From: an uncultured Schlesneria sp.
GTDB lineage: Bacteria > Planctomycetota > Planctomycetia > Planctomycetales > Planctomycetaceae
NCBI GenBank assembly: GCA_903834925.1
Contig: CAILLA010000187.1
Span: forward strand, 16,825-80,824
DNA: 64,000 bases
Direction: 5' to 3'
A program made the translations under genes and the position numbers. The notes under the pieces were generated by a model. That model saw only the letters and a list, made by a program, of their open reading frames with translations, had not been told where the DNA came from and did no database searches. Positions 54,798 through 63,543 of the stretch are shown in pieces. Within the stretch, counting starts at the first letter, position 1. The number at the start of each line of letters is the position of its first letter.

Positions 54798-55859
54798 ATG
54801 AAAACTTTTTTTCGCGATGTGTGCGTCGTAACTGCGATTGTCGCTGCACTCCCGCTGAACTCTCTGTTTGCCGTCGACATCATCACAAAAAAGAGTGATG
54901 GGAAACGTGTGAACGGCAATATCTCGGCCATGTCGAAGACCGAACTGACGCTGAAAAAGAACCAGGGTGAACCAGAAATCGTCAGCGCCAACGATATTGC
55001 TGCCATCGAATGGGAAGGGGGTGGCGGCGACTTGAAGTTGGGATATAGCGACGAAAACGGTGGAAAATATGACTCTGCCACTCAACGCCTTCTGAAAGCA
55101 AAAGCGGACGCCAAATCACCGAGTAATTATCTGAGAGGTGAATTTGACTATATTCTTGCACGGATCGCCGCCAAGCAGGCATTGGCCGATCCCGAGAAAC
55201 GCCCGCAAGCAATTCAAAAGTTGATTGCTGCGCAAAAAGGGGAACCAGACCACGTTCGATTCTATGAATCAGTTTTGCTGCTCAGTCAAATTCAATTGGC
55301 CGAGAAGGACTTTGCCGGGGCGAGGTCGACACTTGAAAAATTATCGCAAGCTCCCTGGAACGACCTGAAACTTGCCGCGCGGATTGCTGAGTCGCGGGTG
55401 CTGGTGGCTGAAGGAAAAGTCGACGAAGCGATCGCCGGATTTCAAGCAATTGTGGCTGCTGCGGGCGACAATCCCGGTGACATTTCAAGAAAATTCGAAG
55501 CGATGCTCGGACATGCGCGTGGTCTGATTGCTCAGACAAAATTCGACGAGGCATTGAAGATTCTTGAAATCGTGACAGATAAGGGACCCGTCGAAGACTC
55601 CGCTGTGCAGGCCGAAGCTTATATCCTGCAAGGACAGGCGTTACAGGGCCTTGGACGAATAAAAGAGGCAGCGCTCGCCTATCTGCATGTCGACGTCCTC
55701 TTCCCAAAGGAAGCTGGTTTCCACGCCGAATCACTCTATCAAATGAGCAATCTGTGGAAGCAGGTTCAACACCCGGATCGCAGTGCCGAAGCCGCAGGAA
55801 AACTGGTCCAAATCTATCCCAATAGCGAATGGAGAAAGAAACTTTCCGGGACTGAGTGA
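54798..55859 (+). CDS. Exported TPR protein with N-terminal small beta-barrel
   Basis: A 353-residue protein. Signal peptide MKTFFRDVCVVTAIVAALPLNSLFA is preceded by an AGAGGA ribosome site. Residues ~27-75 form an Sm/SH3-like small barrel (GKRVNGNISAMSKTELTLKK, IVSANDIAAIEWEG). The rest is TPR (SQIQLAEKDFAGARSTLEKL, DEAIAGFQAIVAAAG, DEALKILEIVTDKGPV). It lies between the large TPR gene and the ExbB-type gene and probably belongs to the same periplasmic assembly. No enzymatic motif. Confidence 0.82.
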   Translation: MKTFFRDVCVVTAIVAALPLNSLFAVDIITKKSDGKRVNGNISAMSKTELTLKKNQGEPEIVSANDIAAIEWEGGGGDLKLGYSDENGGKYDSATQRLLKAKADAKSPSNYLRGEFDYILARIAAKQALADPEKRPQAIQKLIAAQKGEPDHVRFYESVLLLSQIQLAEKDFAGARSTLEKLSQAPWNDLKLAARIAESRVLVAEGKVDEAIAGFQAIVAAAGDNPGDISRKFEAMLGHARGLIAQTKFDEALKILEIVTDKGPVEDSAVQAEAYILQGQALQGLGRIKEAALAYLHVDVLFPKEAGFHAESLYQMSNLWKQVQHPDRSAEAAGKLVQIYPNSEWRKKLSGTE

Positions 55860-56077
55860 GCATATCTCTATATTCCGAAATTCCTGAATTGAACGTAGAA
55901 AGATCACATTAAGCAGGGGTGGACAGCAACAGCGGCCGCTCGCAAATCGTGCATTCCTATTAATCCTCTGGCAACAGGAGCATTAGATACTTAGAATCAG
56001 GCGACTCGTCAGGCCGCGACTGGCGGGTGAGCGATGACTGCTGAGACGAAGGAGTGTTTCACGTGAAGGGAATTGCA

Positions 56078-56962
56078 ATGAACGAGGCCGTTGTCCGCAA
56101 CCGCTTTTGGTGCTTGTTTCTCGCCGTGGTGGCGGGATTGATGTCGGTGGGACTGACACAATCGTCCATACGAGCTCAAGACGAAGGACGCCCAATTGTT
56201 CGGGAAGAGATCGGTAGACTCAGTGCCGATGGGCATGTTTCCGAATTGAAAAAGCCACAAGAATCGTTCATGGCATGGATGATTCGTGCGTCAGGAATCT
56301 TTGGATTTCTGATCATGCTGGTTTTGTTTGCCATGATTTCGATCATCATGATGATCGCTCTCCAGCTTCGCCGCGACAACTACCTTCCCCCCTCGTTCAT
56401 TGAAGAGTTTGAACAACAGCTTCTGGCGAAAGACTACCAGGGTGCTTATGAATCGGCCAAAGCGAGTGATTCATTTATCGGTCGCATCATGGCTGCCGGC
56501 ATGGGACGGCTTTCGCGCGGCTATGAGGAAGCGGTCGAACAAATGCAGCAGGTTGGTGAAGACGAGACGATGTCGATGGAACACAAGATTGGTTACCTGG
56601 CATTGATCGGCTCGGTCGCTCCGATGCTTGGGCTTCTTGGTACCGTTCAAGGTATGGTGATGGCATTTCAATATATTGCCAATTCGACAACTTCGCCAAA
56701 ACCTGCGGAACTGGCTGACGGAATTGCGACTGCATTGTTTACGACGCTTGAAGGCATGGTCGTAGCGATCCCGGCGATCGTTTTCTATTCGCTGTATAAG
56801 AATCGACTGGCCCGATTTCTGATGGAATGCGGTTTCGTCGCCGACAATCTGATGAAGAATTTTCAGAACATTGGAAAGCCAGCGGCTCCCGTTTCCGTCA
56901 GCCGCTCGGGCAGTGCCTCGCCAGCAACCGTTCCTGCGGCCCCGCATTTCCACTCATTGTAG
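56078..56962 (+). CDS. MotA/TolQ/ExbB family proton channel with N-terminal signal and periplasmic extension
   Basis: A 294-residue channel subunit. ATG 56078 has AAGGGA ten bases upstream. It begins with a signal-like helix (FWCLFLAVVAGLMSVGL) and a ~50-residue polar segment absent from short TolQ proteins. Then comes the first core helix (FLIMLVLFAMISIIMMIAL). The family signature appears in IGYLALIGSVAPMLGLLGTVQGMVMAF and in ELADGIATALFTTLEGMVVAIPAIVFY. With ExbD-type subunits it converts proton flow into torque or pulling across the periplasm. The two ExbD genes follow, so a complete motor is encoded. The extension may bind the TPR proteins upstream. Confidence 0.9.
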   Translation: MNEAVVRNRFWCLFLAVVAGLMSVGLTQSSIRAQDEGRPIVREEIGRLSADGHVSELKKPQESFMAWMIRASGIFGFLIMLVLFAMISIIMMIALQLRRDNYLPPSFIEEFEQQLLAKDYQGAYESAKASDSFIGRIMAAGMGRLSRGYEEAVEQMQQVGEDETMSMEHKIGYLALIGSVAPMLGLLGTVQGMVMAFQYIANSTTSPKPAELADGIATALFTTLEGMVVAIPAIVFYSLYKNRLARFLMECGFVADNLMKNFQNIGKPAAPVSVSRSGSASPATVPAAPHFHSL

Positions 56963-57013
56963 CATGGGCATTAGCCCGTGCCGATTGACCGTAGCATGGG
57001 CTTTAGCGCGTGC
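56959..57013. repeat. Tandem pair of TAGCATGGGC-type hairpin repeats
   Basis: Two 23-bp units, 56959-56981 and 56991-57013, begin GTAGCATGGGC and end GTGC, with 9 bases between. Each can fold as GCATGGGC/GCCCGTGC with an ATTA- or TTTA-type loop; the second has one mismatch. The first unit contains the stop codon of the ExbB-type gene. Confidence 0.65.
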
Positions 57014-57073
57014 AGCACGAAGTCTTAGACGCCCGCCCCACACGAAAAAAGCCGATAACGACGGAGCATTAAC

Positions 57074-57550
57074 ATGAAAATGCGAAAAATCGAAACTGGA
57101 TTCATAGAGCCTGACATGACTCCGGTGATCGATATCGTCTTTCAGCTGCTCATGTTCTTCATGATCGCTATCAATTTTGAAAACACAAAGGCGGACGAAC
57201 GCGTCAGGCTACCCAAAGACACACTTGCCAAACCTCCGGTGGTCAAAACGGAACACGAACTGGTCTTAGACTTTGGATATCAGCAGCATCCTTCCGGTGA
57301 CCGCAGAAAATCATTTCCCGAAGTCTTTTACAATGAACGGTTTGTCGATGTTCGCGACATCTCGCCTGACCTCGAACAGGAAAAGCGAGTCATCGAGCGA
57401 GTTCACGGACCAAACGTGATTAAGGACGTGACGGTCCTGATCCGAGCCGACTCAAAAATTCCGACAGGTCTGGTTCAAGAACTGATCAGGAAATGCCAGG
57501 AAGCCGGTTTCAGCAAATTTTCACTTCGTGTCACATCAGAGGAGGTCTGA
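57074..57550 (+). CDS. ExbD/TolR family motor subunit (1)
   Basis: A 158-residue subunit. The short cytoplasmic N-terminus ends MTPVIDIVFQLLMFFMI, where Asp20 in the membrane helix is the conserved proton-carrying residue. A periplasmic domain with a C-terminal alpha/beta TolR-like fold follows (VTVLIRADSKIPTGLVQELI, FSKFSLRV). It is cotranscribed with ExbB upstream and the second ExbD gene downstream, separated by 2 bp. Two different ExbD subunits suggest a heteromeric rotor. Confidence 0.92.
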   Translation: MKMRKIETGFIEPDMTPVIDIVFQLLMFFMIAINFENTKADERVRLPKDTLAKPPVVKTEHELVLDFGYQQHPSGDRRKSFPEVFYNERFVDVRDISPDLEQEKRVIERVHGPNVIKDVTVLIRADSKIPTGLVQELIRKCQEAGFSKFSLRVTSEEV

Positions 57551-57552
57551 CA

Positions 57553-58053
57553 ATGAAGCTGCGAAATCGGTTAAGCGGTCCTGAAAAAATCACAATTCCA
57601 ATGGTTCCAATGATTAATGTCGCTTTTCTATTGCTGATTTTCTTCATATTGAACTTGAAAATTGTCTCGCCCGAGGGAAATTTTAATATCAATCTGCCTC
57701 TCGATGCTCCGTCAGCTTCAGCCGCTGAACAGAACCTGCCGGACATCAAAGTTGGCATGGTCTCGGATCGCGATGGAAACCTAATGCGGTTGACGCTTGG
57801 CTCCAAGAATCTTGGTAATGACGATTTGGCGTTTGAGCGTCTCAATAAGGAAATCCTGCAAATCATCGGCCGCCCCGGAAACCCTTTGACGAAAGACATC
57901 GAAGTGGAGATCGATGCCGACTACGAAACCCAATACAAATACGTGGTGAAAGCAATTTCAAAGTGTACAGGTCAACTTGACCCAGGCTCCAATCAGGTGG
58001 CCAGATACGTCGAAAAAATCAAGTTCGCACCGCCGCACAAGCCCAAGGCGTGA
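57553..58053 (+). CDS. ExbD/TolR family motor subunit (2)
   Basis: A 166-residue subunit. ATG 57553 has an AGGAGGT site eight bases upstream that lies inside the end of the preceding gene. The core helix is [17 protein letters not shown]. At the position where ExbD has its proton-binding Asp (DIVFQLL in the first subunit), this one has Asn in INVAFLL. The loss of the acidic residue suggests a structural rather than ion-carrying role. The periplasmic part continues with [21 protein letters not shown] and ends FAPPHKPKA. Confidence 0.88.
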   Translation: MKLRNRLSGPEKITIPMVPMINVAFLLLIFFILNLKIVSPEGNFNINLPLDAPSASAAEQNLPDIKVGMVSDRDGNLMRLTLGSKNLGNDDLAFERLNKEILQIIGRPGNPLTKDIEVEIDADYETQYKYVVKAISKCTGQLDPGSNQVARYVEKIKFAPPHKPKA

Positions 58054-58168
58054 TGATTGTCGCATAAGAGGCGGGGTAACCGTTTGCCAGTTGACGCGGC
58101 GACGGTATAATTGGCCCCTTCCCCCTGAGCTTACGCAGGGCGTGCAACACACACAATGGTTTTTCCTA

Positions 58169-59746
58169 ATGACTGCCTTGGCCGATTCTCGCAATGTCAC
58201 CGCGACGACAGAAGAACTGATTCTCGTACTCGATTTTGGTGGCCAAACAGCCCAACTGATCGCTCGGCGAATCCGCGATCAGAATGTCTTCTGCCAATTG
58301 GTCAGACACGATCTTTCTCTTGAACGGATTCGCGAACTAAACCCCAAGGGATTGATTCTGTCCGGCGGCCCGGCAAGTGTCTACGACTCAAAATCACCCA
58401 AAGTCGATTCTCGACTTTTTGAACTCGGAATTCCTGTTTTGGGAATCTGTTATGGGCTTCATCTGACCTGCCAACTGCTTGGTGGGCACGTGACGCCTGG
58501 TTCCAAACGCGAGTTCGGAAGAACCGAATGCCGGATACTCCATCCAGATCCCTTGTTGGCCGGACTGCCTCAAACGAGCACTGTCTGGATGAGTCACGGA
58601 GATCATGTTGAAAACGCGGAGACGACATTCATTCGGTTGATGGACACGTCAAAATGCTCATTTGCGGCCGTGAAACACCGCGAAAAGCCAATCTATGGAC
58701 TCCAGTTCCATCCCGAAGTGACACACTCGGAATATGGCAGCCTTTTGCTTGCCAACTTTGTCAAAGGGGTGTGCGGGTGTCATGGAACTTGGAAAATCAG
58801 TTCGCTAATCGACCGTGAAGTCACCTCCATTCGCTCACGCGTCGGAAACAAGCGAGTCATCTGCGGATTATCAGGCGGCGTCGATTCATCGGTCGTTGCT
58901 GCGATTTTGTATAAAGCGATCGGATCTCAGCTTTCGTGCATTTTCGTTGACAACGGACTCTTGCGAAAAGGGGAATCCGACAAGGTTCGCGATCGGTTTC
59001 AAAATCACTTCAAGACGGATCTCCATGTTGTCGATGCGAAGGACCGCTTCCTTGACGAATTAAAAGGTGTCACCGACCCTCAACTTAAGAGAAAGATCAT
59101 CGGGCGGGTCTTCATCGAAGTCTTTCGTAAAGAAGCGGAATCGATCCCCGATGCCCATTTTCTTGCTCAAGGAACTTTGTATCCGGACGTGATTGAATCG
59201 GGTGCCGATGCAGATGGTCCCGCCGCGACAATCAAGGCCCACCACAACGTTGGCGGCTTGCCGGAGCAACTCGGTTTTGAGCTGATCGAACCACTACGAG
59301 ACTTGTTCAAAGATGAGGTTCGCCGGATGGGATTGGAACTCGGTTTGACCGACGAACTGGTCTGGCGACACCCCTTCCCTGGCCCCGGACTTGGCGTGCG
59401 ATGCCTTGGTGAACTGAGTGCTCCAAGGCTGGCGAAGCTGCGTGAAGCCGACGCAATCGTGATGGAAGAGCTGCGAATTGCCGGTCTTTACCGGCAAATT
59501 CAACAGGCGTTTGCTGTGCTGCTGCCGGTCCACACCGTCGGAGTTATGGGAGACGGTCGTACATACGAAGAAGTCGTTGCGGTTCGAGCCGTTTCAACAG
59601 ATGACTTTATGACCGCTGACTGGTTCCCGATGCCTCACGACATCTTGCAAAAGATTTCAACGCGGATCATTAATGAAGTTCGTGGAGTCAATCGGGTCGT
59701 CTACGACATCAGCTCAAAACCACCGAGCACGATCGAGTGGGAATAG
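58169..59746 (+). CDS. guaA: GMP synthase (glutamine-hydrolysing)
   Basis: A 525-residue bifunctional enzyme making GMP from XMP, glutamine and ATP in the cytosol. The class I glutamine amidotransferase domain has nucleophile Cys94 (GICYGLHL) and His181/Glu183 ([10 protein letters not shown]). The ATP-pyrophosphatase domain has the PP-loop SGGVDSS at 235-241. The dimerisation domain ends KPPSTIEWE, the typical GuaA terminus. The frame is open to 57977, but this would overlap the ExbD gene and exceed family length, so ATG 58169 is used, with no strong ribosome site. The gene closes a plus-strand series; a double-hairpin repeat separates it from apbE. Confidence 0.97.
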   Translation: MTALADSRNVTATTEELILVLDFGGQTAQLIARRIRDQNVFCQLVRHDLSLERIRELNPKGLILSGGPASVYDSKSPKVDSRLFELGIPVLGICYGLHLTCQLLGGHVTPGSKREFGRTECRILHPDPLLAGLPQTSTVWMSHGDHVENAETTFIRLMDTSKCSFAAVKHREKPIYGLQFHPEVTHSEYGSLLLANFVKGVCGCHGTWKISSLIDREVTSIRSRVGNKRVICGLSGGVDSSVVAAILYKAIGSQLSCIFVDNGLLRKGESDKVRDRFQNHFKTDLHVVDAKDRFLDELKGVTDPQLKRKIIGRVFIEVFRKEAESIPDAHFLAQGTLYPDVIESGADADGPAATIKAHHNVGGLPEQLGFELIEPLRDLFKDEVRRMGLELGLTDELVWRHPFPGPGLGVRCLGELSAPRLAKLREADAIVMEELRIAGLYRQIQQAFAVLLPVHTVGVMGDGRTYEEVVAVRAVSTDDFMTADWFPMPHDILQKISTRIINEVRGVNRVVYDISSKPPSTIEWE

Positions 59747-59784
59747 GACAACGCCGTTATTCTTCAAAACGGTAGCGACGTAAA

Positions 59785-59881
59785 GTGCCACTGCATCGGA
59801 GTCTTCTCCGACGCAGTGTCTTCGCCCCGTAAACCGCGATTGAAAGCAACTGAGTGACCGAAGACGGCCATTCAGTTGCAC
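59785..59881. repeat. Double-hairpin intergenic repeat, copy D (inverted orientation)
   Basis: A 97-bp element begins GTGCCACTGC and ends CAGTTGCAC. The left hairpin CTGCATCGGAG/CTCCGACGCAG corresponds to the right hairpin of copy C. The right hairpin, with tip CCGAAGACGG, corresponds to the left one of copy C. It lies in the 163-bp gap between convergent guaA and apbE. Confidence 0.82.
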
Positions 59882-59909
59882 AAGATTTCATTCGAATACC
59901 TGACAAGAA

Positions 59910-60944
59910 TTACTTCCTTTCGTACGACCGAAACGATTTTGATTCGACGACGCGCGGGCCGTCGTCGGTTGCCATGACGATCAAGGCTTCGATGCGATCA
60001 CGCCCTTCGATCAGTTTAAGTCCTTTTTCGGGTCCGAGAACGCAAATTGCCGTCGCCAATGCATCGGCGGTCGTCCCGTCGTCCGCGAGGACAGTAACAC
60101 TGCTTCGTTGAGTCAGGCCGATTCCAGTTTGAGGGTCCACAATGTGCGAATACCTCACCCCCTTGATTTCGGCAAACTGAAACGCATCTCCCGACGTGGA
60201 AATCGCGCAATTTTTCAGCAGCAATAAACGGCTGACAGCCCCATTAGGCCGATCAAGTGGCGCAACGCCGACTTTCCATCCTGTCGTGTTCGGAGGAGCG
60301 TCGCCAGCGACGATATCCCCTGCCACGACAACCAACGTTTGCCGGTGCCCTTTTTCGCGAAGCAACTGACTGACATTCTGGGCAATGTATCCCTTGGCAA
60401 TCCCACCGAAATCGAGTCGCATTCCCGCTCGTGCCAATTCAACCGATTGCGCTGCCTCATCGAGTTTGACGAACTTCCAGCCGACATTTGCCTTAGCAGC
60501 ATTGATCTCGTCGTCTTTCGGGAGAATTTTCAGTTTTCGAGCGCGACGCCATATCTGAACCAGTGGCCCGACGGTGACGTCGAACGCACCATTTGATTTC
60601 TCGGAAATCTCTAATGATTGCCGAATGACCTGAAAGAGCTCTGGACTGACTTTGACAGCGTGACCTGACCCGGCCGTCTCGCACAACCGCATTGTTTCGC
60701 TGTCCGTTTTGTAATCGCTGAAAATCTGATCGAGTTCTTTTATTCGTCCAAACGCGGCTTTGGCCGCATCATTTGCGACGGTTTCTTCGGGAGCGTATAG
60801 TGTAATTTCAACAATCGTTCCGAGATGTGGTTCGGCAAATTGAAAGCGATCCTGCGACTGGGCGGGCGCTATGCTTGACGTACAGATCAGGATAACGATC
60901 AGGGTCCATAACAGTCTCCACTTTTGAGTTGCCATGCCATCCAT
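59910..60944 (-). CDS. apbE: FAD:protein FMN transferase (ApbE family), exported
   Basis: A 344-residue flavin transferase. It starts MDGMATQKWRLLWTLIVILI, a signal peptide ending near AQSQ, so it acts in the periplasm. Family blocks are HLGTIVEITLYA, DQIFSDYKTDSE, LDFGGIAKGYIA, which holds the magnesium/FAD-binding Gly-Lys core, and SGDAFQFAEIKGVRYSHIVDPQTG. It transfers FMN from FAD to Ser/Thr residues of exported or membrane flavoproteins. ATG 60944 has AGGTGAG seven bases upstream. Its first bases overlap the start of the divergent SUMF1-like gene. No target such as an Nqr or Rnf subunit is encoded in the window. Confidence 0.93.
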   Translation of the reverse strand: MDGMATQKWRLLWTLIVILICTSSIAPAQSQDRFQFAEPHLGTIVEITLYAPEETVANDAAKAAFGRIKELDQIFSDYKTDSETMRLCETAGSGHAVKVSPELFQVIRQSLEISEKSNGAFDVTVGPLVQIWRRARKLKILPKDDEINAAKANVGWKFVKLDEAAQSVELARAGMRLDFGGIAKGYIAQNVSQLLREKGHRQTLVVVAGDIVAGDAPPNTTGWKVGVAPLDRPNGAVSRLLLLKNCAISTSGDAFQFAEIKGVRYSHIVDPQTGIGLTQRSSVTVLADDGTTADALATAICVLGPEKGLKLIEGRDRIEALIVMATDDGPRVVESKSFRSYERK

Positions 60945-62034
60945 CTGCTCTCACCTAACTGTTCCACATCGCGCGGCACAATTCGTCTTTTCACTAGTTT
61001 GTTTACTCGGACTGTCGACGTTGTCGTTGGCCCAAGATGATCTTGGCGATGCCAAGACTGAAGCCGACATGAAACAGTACGCTCAGAAAATTCGCAATAC
61101 GGAAATCTCATTTAAAATGGTTCCGATTCCCGGCGGTGAATTCGTCATGGGAAGCCCGAACACGGAATCCGATCGGAACGAAGACGAAGGGCCTCAACAC
61201 AAGGTCAAGATCGAACCCTTCTGGATGGGGCAAACAGAAGTCACCTGGGATGAATTCGAACTCTGGTCAATCCGGTTAGAACGAGCGTTGCGAGATTTCG
61301 GCGCCGCAGAAATCGGTCCACTTGAAAAGGCGGCAGACGCCGTGACGAAACCGACGAATCCCTACACTGACATGTCATTCGAAATGGGAAAAGACGGCGG
61401 CTTTCCCGCGATTTGTATGACCCAGCATGCTGCCAAGACCTATTGCGAATGGCTCACGGCCAAAACCGGCCGATATCATCGGCTACCGACTGAAGCGGAA
61501 TGGGAATATGCGTGTCGGGCCGGAACAACGACGAAGTACCATTTTGGTGACGATGCTGCACAACTCGGTGACTATGCCTGGTTCGACGGGAACAGTACCG
61601 AGAATGGAAAGCCGAAATACCACAAAGTCGGCAAGAAGAAACCCAATCCCTGGGGTTTGCACGATATGCATGGGAATGTCGCTGAGTGGGTTCAAGACCG
61701 TTATGAACCCGATTTTTATGGGAAATTCAAACCCAACGAAGCGGTCAAGTTCCCGCTCTGCCTTGCCGATGACGAATATCCTCGCGTCGCACGTGGCGGT
61801 GCTTGGGATCGTGGTTCCGCTGAGTGCCGCAGTGCAACGAGATTGGCATCTGACCCGGATTGGAAGCAGCAAGATCCGCAAAACCCTAAAAGCGCATGGT
61901 ACATGACCGATGCGTTGTGGGTGGGATTTCGAGTCGTTCGTCCGCTACGAACACCAAGTGACGACGAACGCAAGAATTTGCGGTTGGATGCTGTAGTCCC
62001 GAAAGGGGTCAAACCGCGAGTGACGATTGAGTAG
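60934..62034 (+). CDS. Exported formylglycine-generating-enzyme-like (SUMF1/FGE-sulfatase domain) protein
   Basis: A 366-residue protein. The signal peptide is in FVFSLVCLLGLSTLSLAQ. The SUMF1-like domain starts FKMVPIPGGEFVMGS and continues WMGQTEVTWDEF, RLPTEAEWEYACRAGTTTKYHFGD, NPWGLHDMHGNVAEWVQD, RVARGGAWDRGSAECRSATR and VGFRVVRP. True formylglycine-generating enzymes carry a copper-binding Cys pair in the penultimate block (LCHxxYCxRYR type); only one Cys is seen here, so it probably does not activate sulfatases. Non-FGE members bind ligands or modify other substrates. Start 60934 overlaps the divergent apbE start by 11 bases and lacks a ribosome site. Confidence 0.85.
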   Translation: MPSICSHLTVPHRAAQFVFSLVCLLGLSTLSLAQDDLGDAKTEADMKQYAQKIRNTEISFKMVPIPGGEFVMGSPNTESDRNEDEGPQHKVKIEPFWMGQTEVTWDEFELWSIRLERALRDFGAAEIGPLEKAADAVTKPTNPYTDMSFEMGKDGGFPAICMTQHAAKTYCEWLTAKTGRYHRLPTEAEWEYACRAGTTTKYHFGDDAAQLGDYAWFDGNSTENGKPKYHKVGKKKPNPWGLHDMHGNVAEWVQDRYEPDFYGKFKPNEAVKFPLCLADDEYPRVARGGAWDRGSAECRSATRLASDPDWKQQDPQNPKSAWYMTDALWVGFRVVRPLRTPSDDERKNLRLDAVVPKGVKPRVTIE

Positions 62035-62123
62035 TTTTCTGTCCTCCGTTTTTTGCATGGCTTTGAATCAACTTGATTCAAAGCCCACTTCTATCCGTGA
62101 ACCTAACAACCAAGGAGTCGAGC

Positions 62124-63470
62124 ATGAGTTCATCCGATCAACCCCATGACAGCGCGTCGCGTCGTGACTTTTTGAAGACGTCGGCTTTAGTCGGCGCTGG
62201 TGCAGCACTGGTCGTTCCGACCGGTTTTAGCAGCAGTCTGTTCGCCAGCGGTGACGATACGGTCAAGGTCGGCCTGATTGGTTGCGGCGGACGTGGAACA
62301 GGTGCCGCCGGCCAGGCGCTGTCGACGAACGGCAACGTCAAGCTCACCGCAGTTGGTGACGCATTTCCCGAGAATGCACGTGGCGTTGTTGACGCCGTTA
62401 AAGGCGGTCTTGGCTCCAAGGGTGATCGCGTACAGGTCAAGCCTGAGAACATCTTTGATGGCCTCGACGCTTATCAAAAGGTGATCGACAGCGGGGTCGA
62501 CCTTGTCATCCTGGCCACTCCTCCCGGCTTCCGACCGATCCATTTTGAATACGCGGTCAAAGCGGGAAAGCATGTCTTCATGGAAAAGCCGGTTGCGGTC
62601 GACGCCCCCGGCGTTCGACAAGTCATCGAAGCCAATAAGATCGCCAAAGAAAAGAAGCTGAAAGTTGGCGTTGGTCTGCAACGTCATCATCAGGCCGGTT
62701 ACCTTGAAACGATTAAGCGGATCAAAGACGGCGCCATTGGTGACGTCGTTGCCATGCGAGCCTACTGGAATGGCGGCGGCGTTTGGGATCCTCGTAAAAC
62801 TCGTGAGCAATGTAAAACCGAAATGGAATACCAGGTTCTGAACTGGTACTACTATAACTGGCTGAGCGGCGACCACATCTGCGAACAGCACATCCACAAT
62901 CTTGATGTCATTAACTGGGTCAAGGGTGGCAAAGACAAGGAAGCGGCTTACCCGGTCAAGGCGAACGGAATGGGCGGCCGACAGGTTCGTATCGACAAGA
63001 AGTACGGGGAAATCTTCGACCACCACTATGTCGAGTACGAATACAGCGACGGCAGCCGTCTGGCTAGCCAATGTCGACACATTCGCGGCTGTTGGGACAG
63101 TGTTTCGGAGTTCGTCACGGGCACCAAAGGGACATCAAACCCATCGGGAAGCATTCACGGACCTGGAATCAATTGGAATTTCAGCGAAAAGCAGAAAGAC
63201 CCTTACCAGGTCGAACACGATGACCTGTTTGCCGCCATCCGAAAGGGAACAGAGTACAACGAAGGCGACAACGGAGCATACAGTTCGATGACCGCGGTCC
63301 TGGGTCGTCTTTGCACCTATTCAGGGAAAGAAATCTCTTGGGACGATGCACTCAAGTCAAATGTGAGCCTGGCCCCCAAGAGCTACTCATGGGATGCCGA
63401 GCCACCAGTGAAAGCCAACGCTGACGGTGTCTATCCGATTGCAGTTCCCGGCCTCACACGAGTTCTCTAA
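62124..63470 (+). CDS. Tat-exported Gfo/Idh/MocA family oxidoreductase
   Basis: A 448-residue oxidoreductase. ATG 62124 has AAGGAG nine bases upstream. A twin-arginine signal SRRDFLKTSALVGAGAALVV sends the folded enzyme to the periplasm. The Rossmann motif is VGLIGCGGRGTGAAG, the conserved Lys motif FMEKPVAVDAPG and the sugar/cofactor domain includes HICEQHIHNLDVINW. Exported members of this family are very numerous in planctomycetes and likely act on sugars or glycosides with a tightly bound nicotinamide cofactor. It stands alone and ends in a strong terminator. Confidence 0.93.
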   Translation: MSSSDQPHDSASRRDFLKTSALVGAGAALVVPTGFSSSLFASGDDTVKVGLIGCGGRGTGAAGQALSTNGNVKLTAVGDAFPENARGVVDAVKGGLGSKGDRVQVKPENIFDGLDAYQKVIDSGVDLVILATPPGFRPIHFEYAVKAGKHVFMEKPVAVDAPGVRQVIEANKIAKEKKLKVGVGLQRHHQAGYLETIKRIKDGAIGDVVAMRAYWNGGGVWDPRKTREQCKTEMEYQVLNWYYYNWLSGDHICEQHIHNLDVINWVKGGKDKEAAYPVKANGMGGRQVRIDKKYGEIFDHHYVEYEYSDGSRLASQCRHIRGCWDSVSEFVTGTKGTSNPSGSIHGPGINWNFSEKQKDPYQVEHDDLFAAIRKGTEYNEGDNGAYSSMTAVLGRLCTYSGKEISWDDALKSNVSLAPKSYSWDAEPPVKANADGVYPIAVPGLTRVL

Positions 63471-63508
63471 TCGATCAGCGTATTTCGCACGGTGACTGAT
63501 TTAAAACG

Positions 63509-63543
63509 AAGGCCCCACCAAAGCAGTTTGGTGGGGCCTTTTT
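63509..63543 (+). terminator. Intrinsic terminator of the Gfo/Idh/MocA gene
   Basis: A perfect 14-bp stem (AAGGCCCCACCAAA at 63509-63522 with its complement at 63527-63540) has a 4-base GCAG loop. The stem's TT is extended by three more T. It starts 38 bases past the stop codon. Confidence 0.9.

Noticed and set aside
60934..62034. The SUMF1-like protein as the activating enzyme for the sulfatase at 37.1 kb
   Set aside because: It lacks the Cys pair, carries its own export signal and lies 22 kb away; the pairing has no support.
62187..63080. A 297-codon open frame antisense to the Gfo/Idh/MocA gene
   Set aside because: The plus strand has a Tat signal, Rossmann motif and ribosome site; the minus frame is a compositional shadow.
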